This document shows, piece by piece, positions 8,285-17,558 of a stretch of 35,003 nucleotides of DNA (position 1 is the first letter of the stretch; every line of letters starts with the position of its first letter). A model generated the notes under the pieces. It did not search any database. It saw nothing but the letters and a program-made list of their open reading frames with translations, and was not told where the DNA came from. The stretch is from NCBI GenBank assembly GCA_003223115.1, contig QHXW01000443.1, forward strand, positions 1-35,003, given 5' to 3'. This stretch comes from Acidobacteriota bacterium. Lineage in GTDB: Bacteria; Acidobacteriota; Terriglobia; Bryobacterales; Bryobacteraceae. The position numbers and the translations under genes are program-made.

Positions 8285-8902
8285 TCAGCGGACGGCGTGC
8301 GGGCGTTTCCGGTTGCGTCTTGCCCCGTTGCCTGATTTCTCACCTGTGCGATGCCGCGTTTCGGAATTTCCGGTTGGACCGGAAGCAGTCGCGGCGGAGT
8401 CTAATGCGCCCAGCGAAGCGGTAGCTTCGGAGGTCCAGTCGGACATCGTAACGGTGGTTCGTTGAACCAGTTCTTCAGCGGTATCGAAGAACGTCCGCGG
8501 GTCGAGAGCCGAGGGCGTGGAGCGCTGGTCATGGCCCCGGATCGAGAGTGTTTTTATTCGTTCCTCCGCGGTTCCATGCTTGTCGTCACGCACCGGATAC
8601 ACCGCGTCGGCGGCTTGAAAGGTCCGCTCGACGATATCGGACCCGGCTCGAGAGAACCTCTCGAACGCAGCCTTTCCGTCCGTGCTGAGCCGTGCGGTCA
8701 TGGATTTCGTGGCGTCGTCCAAAGTCTGGTTAAGGTCCCGGAAAATCTCCTGCTGGGAGCCACAATCCGGACACGTAAAAGCAGTCGTAAAGGTCCACCT
8801 GGGTACATCGACCATTACCTCCACCGCGTTTCGGAGTTGGTGCAATCCGAACAGAGTCATCGCTGTCGAGAACTTGACGAACGAGTTAATCAGGTCTGCC
8901 AT
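8285..8902 (-). CDS. Hypothetical protein with a Cys-X2-Cys pair
   Basis: I do not recognise this 205-residue protein. An excellent AGGAGGG ribosome site stands four bases before the ATG at 8902, which supports real translation. The N-terminus is hydrophobic and amphipathic (FSTAMTLFGLHQLRNAVEVM) and is followed by TFTCPDCGSQQEIF-like sequence with a single CXXC. A helical Ala/Glu/Arg-rich middle comes next (residues about 60-100), then a low-complexity Ser/Thr/Ala and basic tail. The general pattern (helical, no signal peptide, few aromatics) loosely resembles phasins or other surface-coating proteins, but I see no diagnostic motif. The last 30 residues could be out-of-frame sequence if an indel is present, as in its neighbours. 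It stands alone, about 140 bases from each neighbour. Confidence 0.6.
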   Translation of the reverse strand: MADLINSFVKFSTAMTLFGLHQLRNAVEVMVDVPRWTFTTAFTCPDCGSQQEIFRDLNQTLDDATKSMTARLSTDGKAAFERFSRAGSDIVERTFQAADAVYPVRDDKHGTAEERIKTLSIRGHDQRSTPSALDPRTFFDTAEELVQRTTVTMSDWTSEATASLGALDSAATASGPTGNSETRHRTGEKSGNGARRNRKRPHAVR

Positions 8903-9044
8903 TCTACCCTCCTGTGCCTGGTTCTCAATTCATTGACGCGCGTGCCGGTCCCCAATCTTGACGGCGGCAGCCGCTGGGTTCATGATGCCACAAAAAAGCA
9001 CGGGTGGGCTGCCAGGCGCCTGTGACGACGAGCAGGGTTTCAGA

Positions 9045-11021
9045 TCACTTTTCGGAAGCCTGACGGGCCCTTGTTTCCTCGCCAAAGATTTGGGGATCCG
9101 GCCCCGACAGCCTCAGGAACAAGCGATAATTCCGTCCGGCGTCATCGTTCCGGCCTTGCCGGGCCAGCACTTCAGCGCGCAAGAACAACCAGCGCGGGAA
9201 AACCAGTGACGTAAATAGATCAGCCTGGGCCGAGTTCAATATCGGATTGTGCGCAATCAGCGGCGCGGCTTTTTCCGTAGCGCCATTTTCGATGTGGGCC
9301 CAGGCGAGCAGCACGGGCATGATCTCCTGGGGCTCGGGACCGGAGTGGGTGTAGATGTTCTCGAGCAGCGGCTCGGCGGCCTTGAACTCTTTCGAAAGCA
9401 GCAGTGCGTACGAGAGCACAAGCTCTCTGGCGCGTTCCTGGCCGGCGCCCGAGAAAAAGCGGCGGGAACGGGCTTCCCATTCGGATAGCGTGGCCGCGGG
9501 CTGCGTCAGAAATAAGGAAACAGCCGCAGCGGGGGGTGGGGTCTTGGACATCGCCTTCACCGCGAAGTCGTGGGCCCGCGCGCGGTCGCCCATCTCGAGT
9601 TGCCATATCGCCAGTTGCGCATATGCCTGCGAATTGATTGCTTGAGCGGGCACTGATACTCCTGGCTTCGCGGCGAATGTCTGCATCCGCTCCATTGCCC
9701 CACGCCGCCGGCCGCTGAGGAATTCCCACTCGGCGCGCCGGTATTCGATGGCGGGATCTTTTCCGTTTTGCCGCGCGGCGATGTATTCGTTGAATATGCC
9801 GTCGGCTCCCGCGACATCGCCGGTCATCAAACGGGCAAATGCCGCTTTGAGCAGCTCGCCGCCGCCGTTGAAACTGGCACTTATCCGGAGCGCCTGCCGA
9901 TAATACTTCTCGGCATCGCTGAATTGCCCCAGATAAAAATGCACGTCACCCAGGGAGTCCGCAGGATTGGCGTCCCCAGCGCTGAGCTGTGCGTATTTTT
10001 CTAGGGCCTGCTTCGCCCCCGCGAGATCACCGGCATACATGGCGGTGTAGCCTAGCTGGTTTGCGAGGTTGGGATCGTTGGGCGCAAGCCTAGCCGCTTT
10101 TCGAAAGTTGTGAGCTGCCGCGGCGTAGTTCCGGACGCTCAGGTTCAACTGGGCGAGTTGCCGCAGGAGACCGGCGTCGTTAGGGTTCAGGCGCGCCAGC
10201 GTGCTGAGCGACTTGGCTGTGGCCGCTGAATCCCCGTGCAGCTCGGCCGCGATGAGCGCGATTCGCGTCTGGTCTGACTCCGGGATGGCGCTGCCACGCG
10301 CTCGTGCCAGTTCCAGAACGTGGTCGGCCTCGGTCCTGTCCCGGCGCGAAGCAGCGGATTGGGCCCACGCCACGTAGGCGCGTCCGAAATTCGGATCGGC
10401 AATGACAGCGTTCGAAAAATTCTGCGCGGCCTGCCCGGAATCGGGAGATTCGAGGCCCTCCGCATAATTTCGCAGCGCGTTTTCATTGCGGGTCTCAAAC
10501 GGATGAGCGGCAGTCGAAAGTGAGCGCGCCAGACTGTCGGCGGCTCCGATGATGCCACGTGATTCCTCGCTCGCTACGGAGACAGTCCGCTCGATATGCA
10601 GTCGCTTGCCTCCGAATAAAGTGCCATCCAGCCGAAGCGTCGCTCCACTCCGGGCAATGCGGCCATAAAGAATCTCCGTAGCGCCGGCCGCGAGTGCAGC
10701 AGGCTGCTCGGCGGAAATGCCCGGAGCAGCTATGGGCCTGGACCCCAACATCCTGTCGACTGCCTGCACCGCGCTAAAAGGGATGATGACTATGCCGGGC
10801 GCGCCGCTCAACTCGCCGCTGATCACCTCCGATGCAGCCCGTCCCATCCACTCGAGTGACGGGTCGCCGCTGAGATTTTCGAATCGAACAATCGCCAGGC
10901 GTTCGGTTTGAACGGACCGGCTGCGGGAGCAGGAAGGAATCGAGCACAGGAGCGCGAGCGATAGTGCTGAAATTGCGATTCGGGCCGGACGGACAAAATC
11001 CGCCGCAGACTCACAGAACAC
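9045..11021 (-). CDS. TPR-repeat protein with a TolB/FlgO-like N-terminal domain
   Basis: The protein has 658 residues. The N-terminus has a signal peptide ending in IPSC, compatible with a lipoprotein. Residues about 40-165 resemble the domain found ahead of TPRs in many adenylate-cyclase-like and FlgO/TolB-N proteins (LAIVRFENLSGDPSLEWMGRA; GATEILYGRI). The remainder is a tetratricopeptide array from about residue 185 to the end (GRAYVAWAQSAA; AAHNFRKAARLAPNDPNLAN; DAEKYYRQALRI). It probably acts as a periplasmic scaffold; no partner can be named. Its start overlaps the stop of the upstream TPR gene by 11 bases, so the two are very likely cotranscribed with the penicillin-binding protein gene before them. 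Confidence 0.85.
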   Translation of the reverse strand: MFCESAADFVRPARIAISALSLALLCSIPSCSRSRSVQTERLAIVRFENLSGDPSLEWMGRAASEVISGELSGAPGIVIIPFSAVQAVDRMLGSRPIAAPGISAEQPAALAAGATEILYGRIARSGATLRLDGTLFGGKRLHIERTVSVASEESRGIIGAADSLARSLSTAAHPFETRNENALRNYAEGLESPDSGQAAQNFSNAVIADPNFGRAYVAWAQSAASRRDRTEADHVLELARARGSAIPESDQTRIALIAAELHGDSAATAKSLSTLARLNPNDAGLLRQLAQLNLSVRNYAAAAHNFRKAARLAPNDPNLANQLGYTAMYAGDLAGAKQALEKYAQLSAGDANPADSLGDVHFYLGQFSDAEKYYRQALRISASFNGGGELLKAAFARLMTGDVAGADGIFNEYIAARQNGKDPAIEYRRAEWEFLSGRRRGAMERMQTFAAKPGVSVPAQAINSQAYAQLAIWQLEMGDRARAHDFAVKAMSKTPPPAAAVSLFLTQPAATLSEWEARSRRFFSGAGQERARELVLSYALLLSKEFKAAEPLLENIYTHSGPEPQEIMPVLLAWAHIENGATEKAAPLIAHNPILNSAQADLFTSLVFPRWLFLRAEVLARQGRNDDAGRNYRLFLRLSGPDPQIFGEETRARQASEK

Positions 11022-11805
11022 GCGGTTCCATGGCCAGCAGTTCCTGAAATTCGGGCATCTTGCGTATTGAAACGAACTCCGGGTCCTCCATGAGTTTCTT
11101 GCGCTCCGTAAAGCCTTCTTCGAGCGCTTTACGGATATATTGCAAAGCCCGGTCGTTCATGCCCGCCTTGGCGTACGTCTTGGCCAGGTAGTAATGAAAC
11201 TTTGCGCGCTCTTCGACGCTGCGCTCCTGCAACAGCACGCCCCAGGAGTTGCGGTGCTCGAACACATCGGCATCGAGCGCGAGAGCTTGCTGATAATTTT
11301 CCGCAGCCAGCTTATACTGCTTCCTGGCGAAGTAGGCCGTGCCCAGATTGCTGTAAACGGACGCCGATTGAGGCGAGTATTTCAAGGCGCGCTTATAGAG
11401 TTTGACGGCGTGACGGTAGCTTTTCCTCGTGTAGTAAATGGTGCCGAGATTATTGATCGCTTCCGGATAATTCGGATCAAGCCTGGCTGCGTGTTCGTAA
11501 TATTTCTTGGCGACATCGAACTGCATCATCTGGTGATAGGCAATGCCAATTTTGTTCCAGATCACCGCGGAGTCAAGCGGCGCCTGCTTGTATACTTCAG
11601 CCGCTTCCCGATACATCTTGCGGGCCATCAGGATATCAGCGCGTTTTTCGGGAGTCAGTCCTTCAGAAACCGAAGGCGCGGCCAGCGGCGGAGGATTGCT
11701 TGAACCCAGCTTGGACGAATCCACCAGCGGCTGAACCGCTTGAGCCAGCAAAAGCGAGGAGAAGCAGGATACGAGGGAAACGCAAATCCATCGGCCGTAA
11801 CGCAT
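11011..11805 (-). CDS. Secreted TPR-repeat protein
   Basis: From ATG 11805 this is a 264-residue protein with a Sec signal peptide (ICVSLVSCFSSLLLAQA), a short Pro-rich linker and four or more TPR units (SAVIWNKIGIAYHQMMQFDVA; PEAINNLGTIYYTRKSYRHA; ASVYSNLGTAYFARKQYKLA; LAKTYAKAGMNDRALQYIRKA). I chose 11805 over the upstream alternative at 11835 because it follows a GGGGG ribosome site and begins directly with the signal peptide. The alternative start would overlap the end of the PBP gene. TPR proteins bind partner proteins; given its position between a murein synthase and a second TPR protein, a role in envelope assembly is a reasonable inference. Confidence 0.88.
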   Translation of the reverse strand: MRYGRWICVSLVSCFSSLLLAQAVQPLVDSSKLGSSNPPPLAAPSVSEGLTPEKRADILMARKMYREAAEVYKQAPLDSAVIWNKIGIAYHQMMQFDVAKKYYEHAARLDPNYPEAINNLGTIYYTRKSYRHAVKLYKRALKYSPQSASVYSNLGTAYFARKQYKLAAENYQQALALDADVFEHRNSWGVLLQERSVEERAKFHYYLAKTYAKAGMNDRALQYIRKALEEGFTERKKLMEDPEFVSIRKMPEFQELLAMEPRVL

Positions 11806-11821
11806 AGCGGCCCCCTTTTGC

Positions 11822-14377
11822 CTATTTAAACACATCCATCAGGCGGCGAAAGAGGCCCTTCTTCTTTTGTTGCTTTGATCCGCGCTGTTCGGGCGAACTC
11901 TCGGGAATTGCGCCAGGGGCACTGGCGGGCGAGGCTCCGGACGGCAGCGGCGGACGGGCTTGCGCCACTTGAGGGGTGGCGGTGCGCGCTCCGCCAGGCG
12001 GGTGCTGTTCGGCAGGCACTTCCCAGCCGGCCACGTGCGTGGCGCCGGGGCTCGATCCACCATGCAAGGGGCAGGTGCCCACCGGCTGCGTGCCGGCAAT
12101 GAATACTTCGTTGCTGGTCTTGGGACAGAACGGCGTGGCGGGCATGCCGGATAGCGGATCGATTTCCACGGTCACGATTCCGTCGGGCGCTTCAAACGGC
12201 TTGGCGTCGCGGTAGGGCCTGAATTGCATGGCGCGCTTCATAAACTCGGCCCAGATGGGCGCCGCCGAGTGCGCGCCCTCAAGGTTTAATTCGCGATTAT
12301 CGTCAAACCCCACCCAAACCACACACAGCAGGTCGGAGGTGAATCCGGCGAACCAACCGTCACGCGAAGTGCCGGTTTTTCCGGCTGCGGGCGCCTTGAA
12401 GCCTCGGCTGCGCACAGCCGCGGCGGTGCCCGACCGCAGCACCTCTTCAAGCATGTTCACCATCAGGAAGGTCACGCGCGGATCGAGCACCGGATGCGAT
12501 TCGGCCTTGTGCGTGTAGAGCATGGATCCGTTGGTCCCGCGCACTGAACCGACCCAGAATGGCTTCTCGTAAATACCGTGATTGGCGAACACGGTATACG
12601 CACCGGCAATCTCAAGTGGCCTGGTGTCGTAAGCCCCTATTGCCATGGCAGGAGTGGCCGCAATGTCCTCGTTCAGCCCGGCTTTCTTGGCGAGCTGCAC
12701 CACGTTGTCGTAACCCACCATCTCGGCCACTTTGATTGTGGCCACATTCATCGAATGGGCCATTGCGCTCCGCAGCGTCACTTGCCCGAAGTATTCGCGT
12801 TTAAAATTACCGGGTTCATAGGGTTTGTTATCAAACCAGAATGTAGTCGGTTCATCCACTACCGTGGTGGCCGGCGTAAGAATCCGCGATCCACCATCCA
12901 CCGCCGTATCGAGCGCGGCCGCATAAACAAAGGGCTTGAACGATGAACCCGGCTGTCGAAGAGCGAGCACGCGGTTCAACTGACTGGCGCCGTAGTTGCG
13001 TCCGCCGGTCAGAGCTTTGATTTCGCCCGTGTGTGGGTCGAGCGCAATCAGCGCGACCTGCGGCTCCGGTATCTTGACGTTGCGGAAACGCCTCTGCTTT
13101 CGCAATTGCGCATCCACGCTGTCCATGCCGATGCGTACGGCTTCCATCGCGGCGCGCTGCAGATCGAGATCGAGCGAAGTGTAAACACGATAAGAACTCG
13201 ACTGAAAATCCTTGTCTTGAAAATGCGTCTGCAACTCGTCGTTGACCAGGTCGACGAAATACGGCGCTTCGGCGGATTCAGCCCCGGCGGAAATCAAACG
13301 TATCGGAGCATCGCAGGCTTCAGCATAGTCGCGCTCCGTGATGAGGCCGTTCTGGCGCATCAGGCCGAGCACCAGGTTACGCCGTTCGCGCATGCGGTCG
13401 GGATGCCGGAACGGATTGTAATAACTCGGGCGCTGCACCAAGCCCGCCAGCATGGCCGCCTCCTGCAGTGTCAACTGGCGGATGTCTTTTCCAAAATAGG
13501 CTTGCGCCGCTTCACCGAAACCACGGATGTGGAACGTGCCCCGGCGGCCGAGATCGATCTGATTGCAGTAAAACTCGAATATTTGCTCCTTGTTGAGCTT
13601 TTGTTCCAGTTCCAGCGTGATCAGGAACTCCGCCGCCTTGCGCCTCCAGCTTTTGTTGTTGTCCAGCCAGAAACTACGGGCGACTTGCATGCTCAGAGTC
13701 GAAGCACCCTCGGCCTTGCGGCCTTCTTTCAAGTCCACATAAGCGGCTCTGGCGATGCGCAGAGGGTCGAAGCCGGCGTGCTGAAAGAAGCGCTTGTCTT
13801 CGGCCGAGATAACGGCATTGATCAGCAGCCTCGGGATGTCCGAGTAGTGCACAATGCGCCGCTTCTCGCGGTTACGGTCGTACAGATTGGTGATGAGCTG
13901 CGGTTCGAGCTCAAACTGGCTACGGTCGGTGTTGTCCTGAAGTGAGATGATTTCCGAAATTCGGCCGCGCGCGAACTTGATGACGCCGGCCTCTGCCCGG
14001 AAATAGGACTCCGGCCCGGGGAAAATCTCGATGGCGTCGGGACGCACGTTGAACCAACCCATGGGGTTGCCGCGCGCCTCGCCATACCCGGCCCGCCGCA
14101 ACGCCAGCATGATCTCCGGGGCGGACAACTGGTCGCCTACCCCCACGATTTTCGGCGCCGCCAGAATCTTCGAGGTGTTGGCGAACGGCCCGTCCCTTAG
14201 TTTTTGGTCGATCAGCCGCGAGTATTGGACGTAGATGTAGGTGAACCCGATCACTCCGCCGGTGACAAGCAGAACGAAGCTGGCCAGCAGAATTTTCCCT
14301 GCCGGGCCCATGATGAAGCGGGCTAGCCTCGCGTTTCCGGCTACCCGGAGCTTCACTTCATTCTTCTTCTTGGCCAT
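11822..14377 (-). CDS. Bifunctional penicillin-binding protein, PBP1B type (class A)
   Basis: This 851-residue class A PBP polymerizes and cross-links peptidoglycan at the inner membrane. Order: cytoplasmic basic tail, one membrane anchor (about 28-50), a UB2H-like domain (about 70-150) that marks the PBP1B subtype, and a GT51 transglycosylase domain with EDKRFFQHAGFDPLRIARA (catalytic Glu near 193), GASTLSMQ and EFYCNQIDLGRRGTF. The transpeptidase domain has SSFK (Ser near 478), SMN (542-544) and KTGTS (667-671). The tail after about 780 is Pro/Ala-rich and ends in a basic segment. All catalytic motifs look intact. It is the first gene of an envelope operon with two TPR genes. The UB2H domain in gammaproteobacteria binds LpoB; whether a TPR neighbour has that role here is open. 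Confidence 0.95.
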   Translation of the reverse strand: MAKKKNEVKLRVAGNARLARFIMGPAGKILLASFVLLVTGGVIGFTYIYVQYSRLIDQKLRDGPFANTSKILAAPKIVGVGDQLSAPEIMLALRRAGYGEARGNPMGWFNVRPDAIEIFPGPESYFRAEAGVIKFARGRISEIISLQDNTDRSQFELEPQLITNLYDRNREKRRIVHYSDIPRLLINAVISAEDKRFFQHAGFDPLRIARAAYVDLKEGRKAEGASTLSMQVARSFWLDNNKSWRRKAAEFLITLELEQKLNKEQIFEFYCNQIDLGRRGTFHIRGFGEAAQAYFGKDIRQLTLQEAAMLAGLVQRPSYYNPFRHPDRMRERRNLVLGLMRQNGLITERDYAEACDAPIRLISAGAESAEAPYFVDLVNDELQTHFQDKDFQSSSYRVYTSLDLDLQRAAMEAVRIGMDSVDAQLRKQRRFRNVKIPEPQVALIALDPHTGEIKALTGGRNYGASQLNRVLALRQPGSSFKPFVYAAALDTAVDGGSRILTPATTVVDEPTTFWFDNKPYEPGNFKREYFGQVTLRSAMAHSMNVATIKVAEMVGYDNVVQLAKKAGLNEDIAATPAMAIGAYDTRPLEIAGAYTVFANHGIYEKPFWVGSVRGTNGSMLYTHKAESHPVLDPRVTFLMVNMLEEVLRSGTAAAVRSRGFKAPAAGKTGTSRDGWFAGFTSDLLCVVWVGFDDNRELNLEGAHSAAPIWAEFMKRAMQFRPYRDAKPFEAPDGIVTVEIDPLSGMPATPFCPKTSNEVFIAGTQPVGTCPLHGGSSPGATHVAGWEVPAEQHPPGGARTATPQVAQARPPLPSGASPASAPGAIPESSPEQRGSKQQKKKGLFRRLMDVFK

Positions 14378-14469
14378 TCAGTTCTATTCTACCAACGCGC
14401 CCTGCCTAAGGGCCGTTCCAGTATTTTGGCCAGGATCCAAAAGGATACATGGATTCAGTAGTTTGCGAG

Positions 14470-14880
14470 CTATTGCGTGGAAAATTCAGTTTTCGTGCGG
14501 TGTGACTGGCGGCGGTCGGAACCCGGTTGAGCCGTCATGTTCGACGAAAAATGCAAGTGCACGGTGTACAAGGGCAAACTCACGCGGACTGCATAGCGCA
14601 GCTTCATCTGCCCGTCCGCGGAGACGTGGCGCAACTCGATTTGATCGGGTACCATATCCAACCCCAGCGAGTGGCCTTCATCCAGAATTTCACGCTTGGT
14701 GGCGTCGTCGGACTGGTTGAGCGGGACCTGGCGGTGCAGATATTTTTGCAGTTCCATATTTTGGAAATACACAGGAAAGAGCACGATCCCCGCCAATACC
14801 AAACCCGCGAGCACGATGACGCCGGCCAGAATGCGCCACGCCGAAAGGCGCCGCGATGAATCCTCGGACGGCGGGCTCAC
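14470..14880 (-). CDS. Hypothetical single-pass membrane protein
   Basis: This 136-residue protein has one N-terminal membrane helix (AGVIVLAGLVLAGIVLFPVYF) and an extracytoplasmic segment of about 75 residues (KREILDEGHSLGLDMVPDQI; AVRVSLPLYTVHLHF). The arrangement recalls short DUF4845-like proteins, but I cannot confirm that. Its ATG overlaps the stop of the upstream membrane-protein gene (four bases), so the pair is coupled. No function can be assigned. Confidence 0.75.
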   Translation of the reverse strand: MSPPSEDSSRRLSAWRILAGVIVLAGLVLAGIVLFPVYFQNMELQKYLHRQVPLNQSDDATKREILDEGHSLGLDMVPDQIELRHVSADGQMKLRYAVRVSLPLYTVHLHFSSNMTAQPGSDRRQSHRTKTEFSTQ

Positions 14881-15356
14881 GACCGCTCGTCAATATCTTT
14901 TAAGGAAGCACACAGCTCTTGCCATGGATCGCCGCTTTCGGTCCACTCCGGATTTTCAAGTCCGGAGATCTGAAGTTCCTCTTGCTTCAGAGTTCCGTGA
15001 CCGTAGGCGCAGATGTATTCGATGCGCGGACGCCCCACCAGCAGCATGCGGCCCCAGGACCCGGTCGTGATCGGCATTCGGAGACGGCGCAGGCACACGC
15101 GGCAGCGGTATCGCTGGTCCCAGACGCACAAATAGAGAAGTCCCACTGTAATCAAAAACCAGACGCCCACTACCAGCGTATAGGCCAGATCGAATCCGAA
15201 GCGCGAGGTTTTCCAACCATATTTGATCAAGTAAATTTGCGGTGACCACAAGGAATTGATCAGCGCCAGCAAGCCGTAGGAGATAGCTGTGGAAACCCCG
15301 AGTTTACCCGCCAGCAAGCCCCAGTAGCGCATGTTATTTAGACGCCTTTCCGTCAT
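14877..15356 (-). CDS. Hypothetical membrane protein with a C-terminal zinc-ribbon-like segment
   Basis: From ATG 15356 the protein has 159 residues. It has two predicted membrane helices (about 18-35, ISYGLLALINSLW, and about 58-80, LAYTLVVGVWFLITVGLLYLCVW) and then a soluble tail with CRVCLRRL and a lone downstream Cys (YICAYGHG). The open frame extends upstream to 15467, but that part runs into the proline dehydrogenase gene and looks like out-of-frame coding sequence. No known family was recognised. It is coupled by overlap to the small membrane-protein gene that follows. Confidence 0.72.
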   Translation of the reverse strand: MTERRLNNMRYWGLLAGKLGVSTAISYGLLALINSLWSPQIYLIKYGWKTSRFGFDLAYTLVVGVWFLITVGLLYLCVWDQRYRCRVCLRRLRMPITTGSWGRMLLVGRPRIEYICAYGHGTLKQEELQISGLENPEWTESGDPWQELCASLKDIDERS

Positions 15357-15385
15357 CAAAGTTTCAACCGGCGATACGTTCCGCC

Positions 15386-16294
15386 TCAGCCGCGGAACAA
15401 ATTGCCTGCCAGAAAAGCCAGGTTGGCGGGGCGCTCTGCCAGTCTCCTCATAAAATATGGATACCACGCTTTCCCGAACGGCACATATATCCTCAGGCGA
15501 TAGCCTTGGGCTACCAGCCGCCGCTGCAAATCCCTCCGGATACCGTAAAGCATTTGAAACTCAAAGCTGTCGGGGCTGATGTGGTGCGTGCGCGCGAAGC
15601 TCTTGGTCGCCTCGATCATTTTCTCGTCGTGCGTGGCAATGGCAGGATTAGTGCCTGCCGTCAGAAGCATTTTCATCGAATGCACGAAGTTGTGATCGAC
15701 GCCAGCCTTGTCTTGAAATGCCACCTCCGGGGGTTCCAGATACGCTCCCTTGCACAAGCGCACGCGAATCCCACGGCGGCACATCTCCTCGACATCTTTT
15801 TCACTGCGCCGTAGATACGCCTGAATCACGGCACCCACCGCACGCCAGCGCGCGTGCAAATCGACAACCAGTTGGAGCGTGCGCTCCGTGTATTGGCTCG
15901 ACTCCATATCCACCCGCACGAAGCTGCCCAATTCGTTGGCCGTGCGCACCAGTTCCTCGACGTTCGAGCGGCAAGCCGGCTCTGAAATATCAATCCCGAA
16001 TTGAGTAAGTTTGATGGATACATTTCCCTCAATCTTCTCTTCGGCAATTCGGGCAAGGGCTCTTAGGCAAACATCGCGCGACGCGGCTGCCTCGACCAAT
16101 GACGTAACGTTTTCGCCCAGGTGATCGAGCGTAAGAGAGATGCCTTCGCGATTGATGCGGCGTCCCGCCTGGAGGGCATCGTCCAGCGTTTCACCCGCGA
16201 CGAAACGCGAGGAAAGGCGTTTGGCCAGCGCCGAGTGCTACACCCATCTCCGGAGTGACTTGCGCTGCGATAGAAACAGGAGGAGCTTGCGCAC
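15386..16294 (-). pseudogene. Proline dehydrogenase gene interrupted by an early amber codon
   Basis: Proline dehydrogenase oxidizes proline to pyrroline-5-carboxylate with FAD. Downstream of the lesion the beta/alpha barrel is well preserved: NVSIKLTQFGIDI, FVRVDMESSQYTERTL, VIQAYLRRSEKDVEEM, VRLCKGAYLEPPEVAF, AIATHDEKMI, FEFQMLYGIRRDLQ, RIYVPFGKAWYPYFMRRLAERP. Reading back in the same frame gives RLSSRFVAGETLDDALQAGR and REGISLTLDHLGENVTSLVE, interrupted by TAG at 16240-16238. Before it stands a normal beginning (GTG 16294, RKLLLFLSQRKSLRRWV). With a sense codon there the product would be about 302 residues, the usual one-domain length. The first start codon after the TAG is TTG 16099, which would drop conserved N-terminal sequence. 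rmuC lies 31 bases upstream. Confidence 0.85.
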
Positions 16295-16325
16295 CTACCA
16301 GCCATCTTAAGCTGTTTCAAACGCT

Positions 16326-17558
16326 TTACGAGACTTCGAACAGGGTCGGCACACGGAGCACGCCGTTCACTCTATCGGGCAACGGCGGCTCCTCCGCGCT
16401 GGTGGCGCCTAGCTCACGAATGCGCCGCAGCGTCGGGTACAGCCGCGATTCAAGGGAGCCGACGGAACGATTGTAGGCATCCACTGATTTGTCGAGTGAC
16501 CGGCCAATCTCATTGAAGTGCGACTGCATGTTCACAATACGGTCGAACAGCTCCGCCGCCAGCCGCCGGATCTCTTCGGCATTTTGCGCCAGCTGTTCCT
16601 GACGCCAGCCGTAGGCCACACCCTTCAAGATCGCAATGAGCGTAGTCGGCGTCGCCACCAGAATTTTTAGCCGCGCGGCATCCTCAATCAACGTGGGCCT
16701 GTATTCGAGCGCGGCGCTGAAGAAGTGATCGCCGGGCAGAAAAAGCACGACGAACTCGGGGGCGGGCTGGAACTGGTTCCAATAAGACTTAGCGCTCAAC
16801 TGATCGATGTGTTTGATCAACTGCTGGCTGTGGCGCATCAGCGCGTTGTGGCGGTCGGCTTCCGAGGTTGCGGCGGCGGCATCCAGAAAAGCCGTGAGCG
16901 GCACCTTGGCGTCCACCACCACGGTGCGTTGCCCTGGCAGCCGCACGATCACGTCCGGACGGATGCGTCCGTTTTCCGTGGTGTGCGTCTCCTGCTCAGC
17001 GAAATCGCAGCGCTCCACCATCCCGGCAAGCTCCGCCACCCGCCGGAGCGTGAGTTCACCCCAGCGCCCGCGTACTTGCGGGGCGCGCAATGCCGTCGAC
17101 AGCGACGCGGTTTCCTTCTGCAATTCCAGCTCCCGCTGCGAGAGATTCTGCAACTGCTGCTCGATGCCGCCGAAAGAGCGCTGCCGCGCCGATTCGATTT
17201 CGTGGATTTGCGCGTCGAGCCTAGCGAGGGAATCGGACAGGGGCCGCACCACTCCCTCGACCGCGGTTTGACGCTGGGTCATTTCGCCGGTCATCTCGGT
17301 GCGCACCATTTCGAGCGTCGAGCGCGCGGAATCGAGAAAGCTTTGCTGGGTGGCTCGCAATGCCGTATCAGCCGCGGCCTGAAACGTTTCGGTCATCTTG
17401 TTGAGGCCGCCTTGGGTGGAGATGAGATTGGCTTCGGCTACCCTGCGACCCGCATCGATCTCGGCCATGCGCCCGCGAGCCCACAGCGCGGCGATGATGG
17501 CTCCCAGCGCAACTCCAGTTACAAATATGGTTATTGGGAACAGTATCGAAAGAGGCAT
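16326..17558 (-). CDS. rmuC: RmuC family DNA recombination protein
   Basis: RmuC-family proteins limit inversions and rearrangements at short repeats and are predicted nucleases of the PD-(D/E)XK type. The 410 residues show an N-terminal membrane anchor (LFPITIFVTGVALGAIIAALWA) and a long coiled coil (about 30-155, including RSFGGIEQQLQNLSQRELEL). The conserved RmuC core spans about 155-385 (VRGRWGELTLRRVAELAGM; RPDVIVRLPGQRTVVVDAKVPL; PEFVVLFLPGDHFFSAALE; VATPTTLIAILKGVAYGWRQE). Asp and Asp-Ala-Lys in the RPDVIV and VVDAKVPL segments fit the catalytic core. It precedes the proline dehydrogenase gene on the same strand. Confidence 0.95.
   Translation of the reverse strand: MPLSILFPITIFVTGVALGAIIAALWARGRMAEIDAGRRVAEANLISTQGGLNKMTETFQAAADTALRATQQSFLDSARSTLEMVRTEMTGEMTQRQTAVEGVVRPLSDSLARLDAQIHEIESARQRSFGGIEQQLQNLSQRELELQKETASLSTALRAPQVRGRWGELTLRRVAELAGMVERCDFAEQETHTTENGRIRPDVIVRLPGQRTVVVDAKVPLTAFLDAAAATSEADRHNALMRHSQQLIKHIDQLSAKSYWNQFQPAPEFVVLFLPGDHFFSAALEYRPTLIEDAARLKILVATPTTLIAILKGVAYGWRQEQLAQNAEEIRRLAAELFDRIVNMQSHFNEIGRSLDKSVDAYNRSVGSLESRLYPTLRRIRELGATSAEEPPLPDRVNGVLRVPTLFEVS

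Noticed and set aside
13031-13945. 304-residue open frame on the plus strand inside the PBP gene
   Set aside because: It is antisense to the conserved transglycosylase and transpeptidase domains. Long antisense frames are common in GC-rich genes, and its translation matches no known family.
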